Assembly: GCA_043745485.1 (NCBI GenBank)
Contig: JAYTSU010000023.1
Span: forward strand, 1-23,177
Source of the DNA: RYN-417 sp043745485
GTDB lineage: Bacteria; Patescibacteriota; Saccharimonadia; Saccharimonadales; JACDBH01
Direction: 5' to 3'
DNA length: 23,177 bases
Made by a program: the position numbers and the translations under genes. Under the pieces are notes generated by a model, which saw nothing but the letters and a program-made list of their open reading frames with translations, did no database searches and was not told where the DNA came from. Below, in pieces: positions 13,470-21,264 of this stretch; position 1 is the first letter of the stretch; the number at the start of each line of letters is the position of its first letter.

Positions 13470-15212
13470 TTACCCCTGTTTTGGCAAGGATGATGCTGGC
13501 TCTGAAACATTAGTTGGTTCCGTCGGAAGATGAGTGGTGGCAACAGGTGCTTGGGCTGCAGCTTTTTTAGCAGCAAGCACACTGGACTTGTCAGGAATGT
13601 AGACCGAAAAACTTGAACCTTTCCCAACTTCGCTTTCAACTACAAAACTGGCATCAAGAATCTTTGCCAATTTCTTAACAATATACAGTCCAAGCCCGGT
13701 ACCGTTTGTCGACCGAGTTCTATAATCTTCTGTTCTAAAAAATTTCTCAAATATCTTCTTTTGGTCGCTAACAGAAATGCCTATACCCTCATCGGCTACA
13801 CTAAACAGAATACCATTATCTTTTGCTCGTGCTGACAGCGTAATCATACCTTTATCGCTATATTTAATGGCATTTGTCAGAAAGTTCTGGAGAATTTCTC
13901 GAATATAGAGACGGTTACTTACCATAACCAGAGGCGTAGATGGGTCTGTTGATGTTTGGATAGTCATGCCCTTAGCAGTAATGGCCGAGCGGTAATCGTC
14001 ACGCAAATTATCGAGCATTTCTCGTGGGTCAAATTCTTCTAAGTTGGTTTCAAGCGTACCCTTTTCTGCACGAGCAAAGGTGCTCAAATCATTTAACATG
14101 TTAGCAAGGAATATCGCTTGGTCGTGTGCAGTCTGTAGCGACTTTGTGATCTTTTCGTTGTCAGGCATTCTTTTTGCCAGCAGGAGGGCGTTTGATACAC
14201 CAGCTTCTGCAACAGTCACTGGCGTGCGAAGCTCGTGTGAAATAACTGATATAAATTCATCACGTTCTTCTTCCAAAGATTTTTCGCGGGTAATATCACG
14301 CATCGTAATAACATACCCTTCTTCGTCACGCTCTTGTCCAAAAGTTGTGCGAATTGGCGTGGATATAATGCTCAGCGATGCAGTGTCGTCTTGGCTATAC
14401 CGGAGCACAATATCGGCGCGAACAATCGGTTTTGTCGTTTTTGGCAACAGGTCAGCTGTAGTTATGATGCTGCCTTTTTCGTCCTCAAGCTTCACAAAGC
14501 CGTCTAGTGGCTTGTCGCTCAAAGAATTATTAGTATTAAACAATGCAAGGGCTGCGGCATTATATAAACGAATAACTCCTTCCTTATCAAGCACTAAGAC
14601 GCTTTCTGTCATATTGTTAATGAGTGCACGGAGACGCTTTTGTTCAACTATAGATTCTTTTATAGTTTCACGGAGGCGGGCCCTATCCCAGTCAAATACT
14701 GTTTGGATATTAATGAAAAGGCTGCTGACAGCTATAAAAACAGCCAGTGTGACGACAATATTTAATTTGTCGACGTAGGTTAGACCTAAAGTGTTTTCTA
14801 GGAATAGGTATTTAACAATTGAAGTAACGGTAAAGAAGGCAATGGCAAAAATAACGCCTTTGCTGCCGTAGTAAAGATTAAGGAGTAGGACAATCATAAA
14901 AGCACCAAGAGCGTAAGGTGTAGCGGGGTCACTAACAAATGCAATACCGACAAAAATAACGAGTGCATATGCGGCAAGATACGAACGGGGTTTGCTATTG
15001 ATGCTCGCAAAGTCAAAAAATCTGAATAAGACAAGCATGATAAAGACAGTTGAAAGTCCTACTGCAATATAGCGTTGAAAGTTGGGCACTCCTGGGACGA
15101 GCCACGTATGTACCGCAACTGTTACAGCAAGCAGAATATGAGAAAATACCACCGCCTTGCGGTTAACCGCAGACTTGATAGGCTTGGTTAACTCCTCGGG
15201 AGAACGAATCAT
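13470..15212 (-). CDS. Membrane-bound sensor histidine kinase with PAS domain
   Basis: Two-component sensor kinase that autophosphorylates on His and phosphorylates a response regulator. The 580-residue product has about six predicted membrane helices in residues 20-170, with short loops only, so it probably senses a membrane or small-molecule signal. A helical linker leads to a PAS-like domain (about 193-310, 'LINNMTESVLVLDKEGVI'). The HisKA dimerisation helix carries phospho-His326 in 'FISVISHELRTPV'. The ATPase domain has N box 'NFLTNAIKYSDKG', G1 'ADEGIGIS', F box 'FEKFFR' and G2 'GTGLGLYIVKKLA'. A 40-residue Ala/Pro-rich tail ends the protein. Start: ATG 15212 with Shine-Dalgarno AGAGGTG (a TTG lies just upstream). 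No response regulator is adjacent. Confidence 0.93.
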   Translation of the reverse strand: MIRSPEELTKPIKSAVNRKAVVFSHILLAVTVAVHTWLVPGVPNFQRYIAVGLSTVFIMLVLFRFFDFASINSKPRSYLAAYALVIFVGIAFVSDPATPYALGAFMIVLLLNLYYGSKGVIFAIAFFTVTSIVKYLFLENTLGLTYVDKLNIVVTLAVFIAVSSLFINIQTVFDWDRARLRETIKESIVEQKRLRALINNMTESVLVLDKEGVIRLYNAAALALFNTNNSLSDKPLDGFVKLEDEKGSIITTADLLPKTTKPIVRADIVLRYSQDDTASLSIISTPIRTTFGQERDEEGYVITMRDITREKSLEEERDEFISVISHELRTPVTVAEAGVSNALLLAKRMPDNEKITKSLQTAHDQAIFLANMLNDLSTFARAEKGTLETNLEEFDPREMLDNLRDDYRSAITAKGMTIQTSTDPSTPLVMVSNRLYIREILQNFLTNAIKYSDKGMITLSARAKDNGILFSVADEGIGISVSDQKKIFEKFFRTEDYRTRSTNGTGLGLYIVKKLAKILDASFVVESEVGKGSSFSVYIPDKSSVLAAKKAAAQAPVATTHLPTEPTNVSEPASSLPKQG

Positions 15213-15271
15213 CAAAAATTACACCTCTTATGTTTAAATCCTATTGTACAGGTTTATAAGAGGCGGTGGTA

Positions 15272-15300
15272 GTGAAAAAACCAAGAAATAAAGGTATAAT
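15272..15300 (+). promoter_or_regulatory. folD-murI promoter
   Basis: GTGAAA (15272-15277), 17-base spacer, consensus TATAAT (15295-15300), eight bases before the folD ATG. No Shine-Dalgarno; leaderless or nearly so. Confidence 0.6.
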
Positions 15301-15308
15301 CAACAGAT

Positions 15309-16118
15309 ATGAAAATGCTTAATGGCAAAGAAATAGCGGAGTTTGTTAAAGAACGGCAGGCTACACAAGTGCGTGCGCTCCGCCAAAATCACAAAATATA
15401 TCCAAAACTGGCCATAATTGTGACGGTTGAGAACCCAGTCATAAATGTTTATATGCGCCTCAAAGAGCGATACGGTGCAGACATAGCGGTTGATGTAGAA
15501 ATACACCGCATATCCCAAGCTGAGGCACCAAAAGTTATAAAAAACCTCAACGACGATGCTAGTGTGCACGCCATAATTGTCCAGCTGCCTCTAGAAGATC
15601 CCAGCACCACTGATGCTGTCGTTGACCTTGTGTCTCCAATAAAAGACGTTGATGCATTAGGCAAGGACGCCATATATGACCCCGCAACACCGCTAGCTAT
15701 TATGTGGCTTTTGGCCGGATATAATGTTGATCTGCAGGGTAAGAATATCCTCCTCATTGGACGCGGAAAACTGGTTGGTGCTCCATTGGAGCGCATATTA
15801 TCGCACGATGGCTATAACGTTTCCGTCGTTACCCGTTCAACGCCCGATCTTAAAGCGGAAACTTTGGAGGCCGATATTATCATTACTGCAGCCGGGAGCC
15901 CGGCAATCTTGTTCCCCGACATGATTAAGCAAAAAGCAGTGGTCGTTGATGCAGGAGTAGCTAGCGAAGATGGTAAGACTGTGGGCGACGTGGCCCCAGA
16001 AGTGTATGAGCGTGATGACCTTACAATTACTCCCGTAAAAGGTGGGGTTGGACCACTGACGGTCTGCGCCTTATTCGACAACGTCATCCGTGCAGCCCAG
16101 TCACAGATAAAAGTATGA
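15309..16118 (+). CDS. folD: Methylenetetrahydrofolate dehydrogenase / methenyltetrahydrofolate cyclohydrolase
   Basis: Interconverts 5,10-methylene-, methenyl- and 10-formyl-tetrahydrofolate using NADP. The 269 residues are slightly shorter than the usual 280-290. Catalytic YxxxK is Tyr48-Lys52 ('NVYMRLK'); 'IIVQLPLEDP' near 90 carries the conserved Gln; 'DVDALG' near 114 and the C-terminal 'TPVKGGVGPLT' are typical. The NADP loop reads 'GRGKLVGAP' in place of the commoner GRS.IVG.P, and the usual PCTP is PATP, modest deviations that leave the fold intact. It ends in ATGA, overlapping murI, so the two are translationally coupled. With glyA it closes the one-carbon cycle that yields formate units. 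Confidence 0.93.
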   Translation: MKMLNGKEIAEFVKERQATQVRALRQNHKIYPKLAIIVTVENPVINVYMRLKERYGADIAVDVEIHRISQAEAPKVIKNLNDDASVHAIIVQLPLEDPSTTDAVVDLVSPIKDVDALGKDAIYDPATPLAIMWLLAGYNVDLQGKNILLIGRGKLVGAPLERILSHDGYNVSVVTRSTPDLKAETLEADIIITAAGSPAILFPDMIKQKAVVVDAGVASEDGKTVGDVAPEVYERDDLTITPVKGGVGPLTVCALFDNVIRAAQSQIKV

Positions 16119-16762
16119 CAATAGGTGTTTTTGACTCCGGCGTCGGTGGGCTGTCTGTCGCGAATGCAATACGCTCGGCACTGCCCGGTTTGGAAGTACT
16201 TTACCGAGACGATAAGAAGAACTTGCCGTACGGCACAAAGAGTCCTGAGCAGCTGTTAAGCCTAGTAACTCCAATTTTAGAAGCGATGGTTGAAGAAGAG
16301 TGCACGGTTATTGTTGTTGCTTGCAACACCGTTACAACAAACATCATCGCGGAATTACGCCAAGTCATAAAGGTGCCGTTAGTTGGTATGGAGCCAATGG
16401 TAAAAACAGCGGCCGAGCAAACCACATCAGGTATAGTCGCAATTTTCGCAACCCCCGCAACGCTCAAGAGTAAGCGCTACGAATGGCTTAAGCATGAATA
16501 TGCCAAAGGCATAACCGTACTGGAGCCTGATTGTAGTGCATGGGCCCAGATGGTAGAGCAGAATGATGTAGTAGTTAGCGAAATACAGACTAATGTTGAC
16601 ACAGTGCTAGAAGCTGGCGCAGATATAATTGTATTGGGCTGTACCCACTATCACTGGATCGAAGTTCTCATCAATAGTCTAGTAGCTGGCAAGGCTATAG
16701 TATTACAGCCGGAACAGCCAGTTATTACGCATCTTAAAGCAGTGCTTGCACAGCTGACTTAA
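16115..16762 (+). CDS. murI: Glutamate racemase
   Basis: Interconverts L- and D-glutamate, supplying D-Glu for peptidoglycan. Two-cysteine acid/base catalysis is readable: Cys70 in 'VVACNT' and Cys176 in 'LGCTHYHWI'; Asp7 in 'FDSGVGG' and 'LPYGTKS' near 37 bind the substrate. At 215 residues it is about 40 shorter than typical MurI, mostly at the C-terminus. The start overlaps folD (ATGA). Its last 29 bases overlap the convergent murD, the enzyme that consumes D-Glu. Confidence 0.93.
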   Translation: MTIGVFDSGVGGLSVANAIRSALPGLEVLYRDDKKNLPYGTKSPEQLLSLVTPILEAMVEEECTVIVVACNTVTTNIIAELRQVIKVPLVGMEPMVKTAAEQTTSGIVAIFATPATLKSKRYEWLKHEYAKGITVLEPDCSAWAQMVEQNDVVVSEIQTNVDTVLEAGADIIVLGCTHYHWIEVLINSLVAGKAIVLQPEQPVITHLKAVLAQLT

Positions 16763-18032
16763 ACTGGTTACCACGGTCTTTGTAATCTTGAAATAGCCCA
16801 AAACTTGCACATCCGGTTGAAAGTAAAACAACATCACCTGATTGTGCGTGTTGTTGCGCTTCATGAACTATTTCAGGCATTGACTGAAGGCCAAGCGTAA
16901 TATTCTCAAAGCCTTGTGCCCGCAGTTGCTCGGCTATAACGGTCGCTGTATCGCCAATTGCAATAACATGACGGACATTTTTCTTAGCTACTACATCGGC
17001 AATTGGGTCTAGTGGAATGCCTTTGTCTGAACCACCTAAAATTAAAACTTTTGGTTGCTCAAATGCCTCGATTGCAGCAATAGCAGTTTCGGGAGTAGTC
17101 GCGAATGAATCATCATAATATCTAACATTATCTAACTCACGCGTAAATTCAATCCTGTGCTCTAAGCCGCCAAAGCTAGTTAACACCGATTTGATGGCCG
17201 CAATGTCCTGGGTTACTTGCCAAGCAGCAGTCACTGCCGCACAGACATTCTGCCAAATGTGCTTGCCGAGGAGTTTTAGTTCACTGACATGGCATATTTG
17301 TTTTCCATCTATTTTTACAAAGTCCTCAACAACATCTGCTCCGGGTTGTGCGCAGTATGGCATCTTGCGGCCTTGACCAACGCTTGCAATTGTCTTTGAG
17401 ATATCATTGTGCCCGTAATATATTGCGATATCACTCGGCATCTGGGGCGCAAACAAATGAGATTTGGCAGTTATATATTCCTGCATAGATGCGTGCCAGT
17501 TTAGATGCTCGGGTACAACCATAAGACACACGGCAATATGCGGTGCAGGGCCTTTAAAGTCCTCCAATTGGAAGCTAGAAAGTTCTAATACGACCCAATC
17601 GTCAGCTTTTATTGCGGGTAGTAATTCTAATGCTGCTATGCCTATATTTCCACCTAAGTGCGTTGTTTTGCCAGCAGCTTGCAACATCTTTGCAATAAGT
17701 GTGCTGGTAGTTCCTTTACCTTTGGTACCCGTCACACCGATTATGTTACGACTCGGACATACACGCATGAACTCTTCGACGTTTGTCGTAATTTTGCTTT
17801 CTATTTCGGGATTTTTTTTAAGTAGAACACGAGGGTGAATGCCTGCAGATCGGACAACAATATCGAATACATCAAGTCCATCAATGTAACCTGCACCTGT
17901 TTTTTGGTGGAATTCCGCTGGTATATCCAAGTCTGAATCTTGGTCACAAACAGTTATATCGTGACCCTGATCATGCCAATATCTAGCAGACACTATGCCC
18001 TCAGTTGCGTAACCAACTATCGCGACAGTCAT
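16734..18032 (-). CDS. murD: UDP-N-acetylmuramoyl-L-alanine:D-glutamate ligase
   Basis: ATP-dependent Mur ligase that adds D-glutamate to UDP-MurNAc-L-Ala. The 432-residue product (ATG at 18032) starts with a Rossmann-like N-domain 'VAIVGYATEG'. The central domain has the P-loop GTKGKGTT at 102-109, 'HLGGNIG' near 125, and the C-terminal domain begins around 'DNVRYYDDSFATTPE' and contains 'ILGGSDKGIP', diagnostic for MurD. An in-frame TTG at 18044 would overlap the response regulator and is less likely. Only four bases separate its ATG from the response regulator stop, so both lie in one operon. Its 3' end overlaps murI by 29 bases in antisense. Confidence 0.94.
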   Translation of the reverse strand: MTVAIVGYATEGIVSARYWHDQGHDITVCDQDSDLDIPAEFHQKTGAGYIDGLDVFDIVVRSAGIHPRVLLKKNPEIESKITTNVEEFMRVCPSRNIIGVTGTKGKGTTSTLIAKMLQAAGKTTHLGGNIGIAALELLPAIKADDWVVLELSSFQLEDFKGPAPHIAVCLMVVPEHLNWHASMQEYITAKSHLFAPQMPSDIAIYYGHNDISKTIASVGQGRKMPYCAQPGADVVEDFVKIDGKQICHVSELKLLGKHIWQNVCAAVTAAWQVTQDIAAIKSVLTSFGGLEHRIEFTRELDNVRYYDDSFATTPETAIAAIEAFEQPKVLILGGSDKGIPLDPIADVVAKKNVRHVIAIGDTATVIAEQLRAQGFENITLGLQSMPEIVHEAQQHAQSGDVVLLSTGCASFGLFQDYKDRGNQFKSAVQALL

Positions 18033-18036
18033 AATT

Positions 18037-18402
18037 TTAACCAAGCTTGGATTTAACGAGTTCAGCCACCTGCCGTGGTGTCATGTCAGCCTTCACAATA
18101 AATGCGCTCACGTTCAAGGTCTTGAGGATTTCAGGAGCTTCTTGTTCGCCCATGTTGGTAAGAATTATAACCTTGATATCTTTGCCCCAATCAGTTTTGC
18201 GTAACGCAACCAATACCTCATCACCATTCATCTCCGGCATCATAAGGTCTAAAAGCACAATGTCTGGTTGCATCTTTTCAATCAAATCTAGACCCAAGCG
18301 CCCGTTTTCCGCCGATTCAACCTGGTAGCCCTCCGCCTCAAACTTGATGCTATACATCTGAGAGATTGCACTGTCATCTTCAATAATCGCAATTTTAGCC
18401 AT
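18037..18402 (-). CDS. Single-domain response regulator (receiver only)
   Basis: A 121-residue CheY-type receiver with no output domain. Acidic pocket Asp9/Asp10 ('IIEDD'), phosphoacceptor Asp52 in 'IVLLDLMMPEMNG', the switch Thr in 'VIILTNMG' and the conserved Lys in 'FIVKADMTP' are all present. Such proteins act by protein contacts or in phosphorelays. I chose the ATG at 18402; an in-frame TTG at 18432 would add ten unlikely residues. It sits immediately upstream of murD. Two unlinked kinases in the window lack their own regulator; either could be its partner (inference). Confidence 0.92.
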   Translation of the reverse strand: MAKIAIIEDDSAISQMYSIKFEAEGYQVESAENGRLGLDLIEKMQPDIVLLDLMMPEMNGDEVLVALRKTDWGKDIKVIILTNMGEQEAPEILKTLNVSAFIVKADMTPRQVAELVKSKLG

Positions 18403-18494
18403 ATATTCATGGTAGAGTACTCTAGCCAACAATGCAATTTATGGTAGAATTAACCTAAATTACAAAATTACAAAAATAAACAGGCTACCATATA

Positions 18495-18523
18495 TTGACT
18501 TTTAGAGTTAATAATGTTATTAT
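18495..18523 (+). promoter_or_regulatory. Strong promoter for the membrane protein/methyltransferase operon
   Basis: TTGACT (18495-18500), 17-base spacer ending in TGT, TATTAT (18518-18523), six bases before the ATG at 18530. Near-consensus with an extended -10; transcript predicted leaderless. Confidence 0.7.
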
Positions 18524-18529
18524 ATAAAG

Positions 18530-19237
18530 ATGACCCAGTTCATTATTGAACCAACTAAAGCTGAATTAAAAGAAATAGATTCAGCGCCAATAACTTCTAT
18601 TCCGCGAGAAGCTTATAATCTTATAGCAGACGAGTGGAAGGGTCACATTAAGGATATGCGTGATCATAATAAGCATGCACAAATACATAAATCGAACAGG
18701 CTCGGAGGGCTAGTTCATAAAGTCAAAAGTACTGGTTTTGCTGCACTGTATACAGGCTATTTCTGGTTTGATGATTTCCCGGCACGAGGACTTACCAAAT
18801 TAGTAGACGGTAGACCTGCTCAGATGGCGTTAGTCGGTGGAGCTTCGCTACTTGTCGGAGGTGCAGTGGCCGTGGCCCGTCGTAACCAACTTAGTAAGAT
18901 GTACGACCATTTAAGCCGAAAAGTAAAACCTATTGGGCCTACTATTTCACAGATGGCTAATGCAAGTGTGCTTGGCGCACCAAATACTGTTAAAGCTACA
19001 GCCCAGTCTGGCCCATCGCATGAACGGAGATTGATGACTGGGTTTGCTATTGTCGCCTCTGCGGCTACATACGCTGCACTCCAATCTATTACTACTGGCC
19101 CTGTTATAGATGCAATCGATCGAATACTGCCCGGTAGTCATTTTGCTGGCGAAGTGATAGCAACTGGAGCATTCGTTGTCGGTGCGATTTATACCAAATC
19201 ATTCATTGAGGTGACATATCATCGCTTTAACGATTAA
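18530..19237 (+). CDS. Uncharacterised three-helix membrane protein
   Basis: A 235-residue protein not recognised as any family. Residues 1-65 are polar and basic/acidic with several His and Lys ('KDMRDHNKHAQIHKSNR'), predicted cytoplasmic. Hydrophobic segments lie at about 98-116 (glycine-rich, 'LVGGASLLVGGAVAVA'), 169-187 and 206-222, with a basic loop and a Ser/Ala-rich stretch between the first two. No signal peptide or catalytic motif is visible. It has a strong promoter, and the methyltransferase starts four bases after its stop, so the pair is probably one operon. Phage holin or secretion components are possible by topology only; I do not assign a function. Confidence 0.75.
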   Translation: MTQFIIEPTKAELKEIDSAPITSIPREAYNLIADEWKGHIKDMRDHNKHAQIHKSNRLGGLVHKVKSTGFAALYTGYFWFDDFPARGLTKLVDGRPAQMALVGGASLLVGGAVAVARRNQLSKMYDHLSRKVKPIGPTISQMANASVLGAPNTVKATAQSGPSHERRLMTGFAIVASAATYAALQSITTGPVIDAIDRILPGSHFAGEVIATGAFVVGAIYTKSFIEVTYHRFND

Positions 19238-19241
19238 CATC

Positions 19242-20087
19242 ATGCACTCGCTGAAGCTGAAAGCGAGCAATAAAAAGAATTCTGGAGACACTACCCAGAA
19301 AGTTGAACATGTCTCTCGTGATGAAGACTTTGCGCGTGCTAGTTTTATCCCATTTATTTACAATAAAACGTATTACACAACGGTCATGCAAGATGAGGCC
19401 GCGCTCATCGCATGGCAGTCTCGAGAGCTAGATCCTATTCTAAGGCAACATCTCAGGAGCTTGAAGCTCAAGTGTTTTCCTATAATGATCGATGCTGGTT
19501 CGGGCCCATCAGTACACCATATGATAGCTTTATCAAGATATACGAAAAAAATCCATGTAGCTGATTTTATGTCTGAAAATCTCGCAGAAATTGAAAAATG
19601 GGTTTTGAAAGATCCAAAAGCGCATAACTGGAATTTATTTACAAAAACAATTCTGCAACATGAAGATCATAAGTTTACCAAGCGCGCCATCATTCGTAGA
19701 GAAAATCAGACACGGCGCAAAATTGCTTCATATTCTCATCTGAACTTAAGGAAATTCGACCACTCTTATAAAGAATCTGCATTATTAGTCAGCAGTTTTT
19801 TTGTTGCAGATTCTGCTACAAAAAGTAAGAAAATTTTTAAAAAAATGACTAAAAATGCGTTTGAAATTGTACAGCCAGGAGGTTTGCTGGTGGCATCATT
19901 TTTAGGTGGCTGTAAGCGCTATAGAGTTGGACGCAAGTGGATTAACTCGGCTGATATCACTGAAGATGATATACGTGATGCTTTTAATGAGGTTGGCGCA
20001 AAAAAAGTTAGTATTTGGAGATTTGAAACTCCCGAAATGCAACGTGATGGCTTTAACCATATTTTTACCGCTGTCATAGAGCGCTAG
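19242..20087 (+). CDS. SAM-dependent methyltransferase of the NNMT/PNMT/TEMT type
   Basis: A 281-residue class I methyltransferase. Motif I is 'MIDAGSGPSVHHM' (Asp84-Pro89), followed by 'VADFMSENLAEIEKW' (Asp108 for the SAM ribose; EKW at 118-120) and 'DPKAHNWNLF'. The series GSGP, then a D[FY] strand, then N..E.EKW and a Trp ten residues later is the pattern of the NNMT/PNMT/INMT family, best known from animals and also present in some bacteria. 'VQPGGLLVASFLGG' near 218-232 is the usual post-motif strand. An N-terminal extension of about 35 residues is basic. Methyl acceptor unknown. It is the second gene of an operon with an unknown membrane protein. Confidence 0.75.
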   Translation: MHSLKLKASNKKNSGDTTQKVEHVSRDEDFARASFIPFIYNKTYYTTVMQDEAALIAWQSRELDPILRQHLRSLKLKCFPIMIDAGSGPSVHHMIALSRYTKKIHVADFMSENLAEIEKWVLKDPKAHNWNLFTKTILQHEDHKFTKRAIIRRENQTRRKIASYSHLNLRKFDHSYKESALLVSSFFVADSATKSKKIFKKMTKNAFEIVQPGGLLVASFLGGCKRYRVGRKWINSADITEDDIRDAFNEVGAKKVSIWRFETPEMQRDGFNHIFTAVIER

Positions 20088-20091
20088 CTAA

Positions 20092-20120
20092 TTGACGTAA
20101 GCATTATACAGGGTTAAAAT
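20092..20120 (+). promoter_or_regulatory. Promoter of the sensor operon
   Basis: TTGACG (20092-20097), 17-base spacer, TAAAAT (20115-20120), twelve bases before the ATG at 20133. Five of six matches in each box. The leader would be about five bases, with no Shine-Dalgarno. Confidence 0.65.
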
Positions 20121-20132
20121 TGATTGTATATT

Positions 20133-20972
20133 ATGAAGTACAAAGTATCTTGGTTCCTTGTTTTAGTGTATGCGGTTACGGTTGGATATGAAATTGTATT
20201 GAACACCGTAATTCCCTTTGATAAACGGAGTACTGCAGGGGCTATTACGCAAATACCAGAAGCTTTGATTCCTGTAATTGGCTCTTTTATAGGCTTATCA
20301 GTCGCTAAGTCATGGGGTGGTATGAAGAGCCGTTTAGGAAAGGCTGTCACTTTCTATACCTTAGGTGTATTGGCTTGGGGCCTCGGTGAAGTTGGCTGGC
20401 TTATTTATATATATGTACTTGGTAGAACTGAGGTCCCTTATCCGTCACCAGCTGATTTTATATTTATGATGGCGCAACTTCTATGGTTTGCAGGGTCGAT
20501 TGCCATGGCTAAGGTAATAGGCGCACAGTATGGATTTAAACATAAGCTTGGTTGGTTGAAATTAGTAACGTCATGTATATTTTCTGCCACTATTTCATAT
20601 GTCCTACTAGTCCTCGTTGCTCGCAAAGGTGTACTTCCGTCTGGAGAATTTACGCTACGGACTTTCTTTGATTTTTATTACCCGATTGCAACTGCCTTAT
20701 CACTCACTTTCGTTTTTGTACTATATGTCTTATCAAGACGGTTCTTGGGAGGGTTGTATAAGACAGCACTTCGTGTATTGTTTGCAGGCTTCATTTTTCA
20801 GTTCTTCGGCGATTTTCTGTATACGCTCACAACAACAAGTGAAACGTACTATAACGGCCATTGGGCGGACGTATTTTTCACTACTTCAATGCTTATTCTC
20901 ACGATTGGGCTATTATTGTTAGACACGAAGCGCTTAACTAGCTCCAATAAAACAGTTGAATCACAAGAGTAA
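20133..20972 (+). CDS. Multi-helix membrane protein, stand-alone sensor-like domain
   Basis: A 279-residue protein with about eight predicted membrane helices and little soluble sequence. The segment 'VPYPSPADFIFMMAQLLWF' after helix 3-4 resembles the 'YPS.AD..YL..Y.L...GL' signature of the integral-membrane sensor found N-terminally in some diguanylate cyclases and histidine kinases. Here it has no output domain; the C-terminus is a short polar tail. Two bases after its stop comes a 92-residue gene and then a soluble histidine kinase, so it may be the sensor half of a split receptor (inference). Start: ATG 20133, favoured over an in-frame TTG at 20124 by the promoter position. Confidence 0.75.
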   Translation: MKYKVSWFLVLVYAVTVGYEIVLNTVIPFDKRSTAGAITQIPEALIPVIGSFIGLSVAKSWGGMKSRLGKAVTFYTLGVLAWGLGEVGWLIYIYVLGRTEVPYPSPADFIFMMAQLLWFAGSIAMAKVIGAQYGFKHKLGWLKLVTSCIFSATISYVLLVLVARKGVLPSGEFTLRTFFDFYYPIATALSLTFVFVLYVLSRRFLGGLYKTALRVLFAGFIFQFFGDFLYTLTTTSETYYNGHWADVFFTTSMLILTIGLLLLDTKRLTSSNKTVESQE

Positions 20973-20974
20973 AG

Positions 20975-21253
20975 ATGGACATATACTCGCAACTAGTCGT
21001 TAAGATTATTGAGCAACAGGAGTCTGTTATTGGCCCGGTAGCTGTAGAGCGTGCACAAGCAGTAAAGGGTCTAGTTATTGACTGGCCTGCGAAACAAGTT
21101 GTTATCAACCAGAGCCCCATGCCCGTTATCGATGAACTAGTCAAACAATATAAGATGTTGTTTGGCCAAATCTCCGTAGAGGTATGTAAAGAGGCGGTGG
21201 GACGCTTAAGCCAGCAGCTAACTCCTGAACAAATTCCTGCTTCGCTGCGCTAA
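20975..21253 (+). CDS. 92-residue soluble conserved-looking protein between sensor and kinase
   Basis: A small acidic/amphipathic protein without membrane segments. It begins 'MDIYSQLVVKIIEQQESVIG', has a short beta-like middle ('VKGLVIDWPAKQVVI') and a helical second half ('VIDELVKQYKMLFGQISVEV', then CKEAVGRL) ending in 'PEQIPASL'. The regular helix-strand-helix layout and lack of low complexity argue for a real folded domain. I recall similar short sequences near signalling genes in other candidate-phyla bacteria but cannot name a family. Its place, two bases after the membrane sensor and eleven before the kinase, suggests an adaptor that links them. Confidence 0.65.
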   Translation: MDIYSQLVVKIIEQQESVIGPVAVERAQAVKGLVIDWPAKQVVINQSPMPVIDELVKQYKMLFGQISVEVCKEAVGRLSQQLTPEQIPASLR

Positions 21254-21264
21254 GACAGTAATAC

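Noticed and set aside
14044..14778. A 244-codon open frame on the plus strand inside the histidine kinase gene
   Set aside because: It is antisense to the PAS/HisKA coding region, is Ser/Val/Arg-rich as expected from the complement of a coding frame, and shows no domain or start signal.
16060..16118. UGA recoded as an amino acid (genetic code 25)
   Set aside because: folD ends at UGA exactly where the family ends and murI starts in the overlapping ATGA; the other recognised genes need no in-frame UGA.
18400..18500. ATGGTAGA direct repeats (18409-18416, 18441-18448) and an inverted TACCAT near 18487 as an operator set
   Set aside because: The words are short, spacing is irregular and part lies within or beside the coding start; not enough to claim a binding site.
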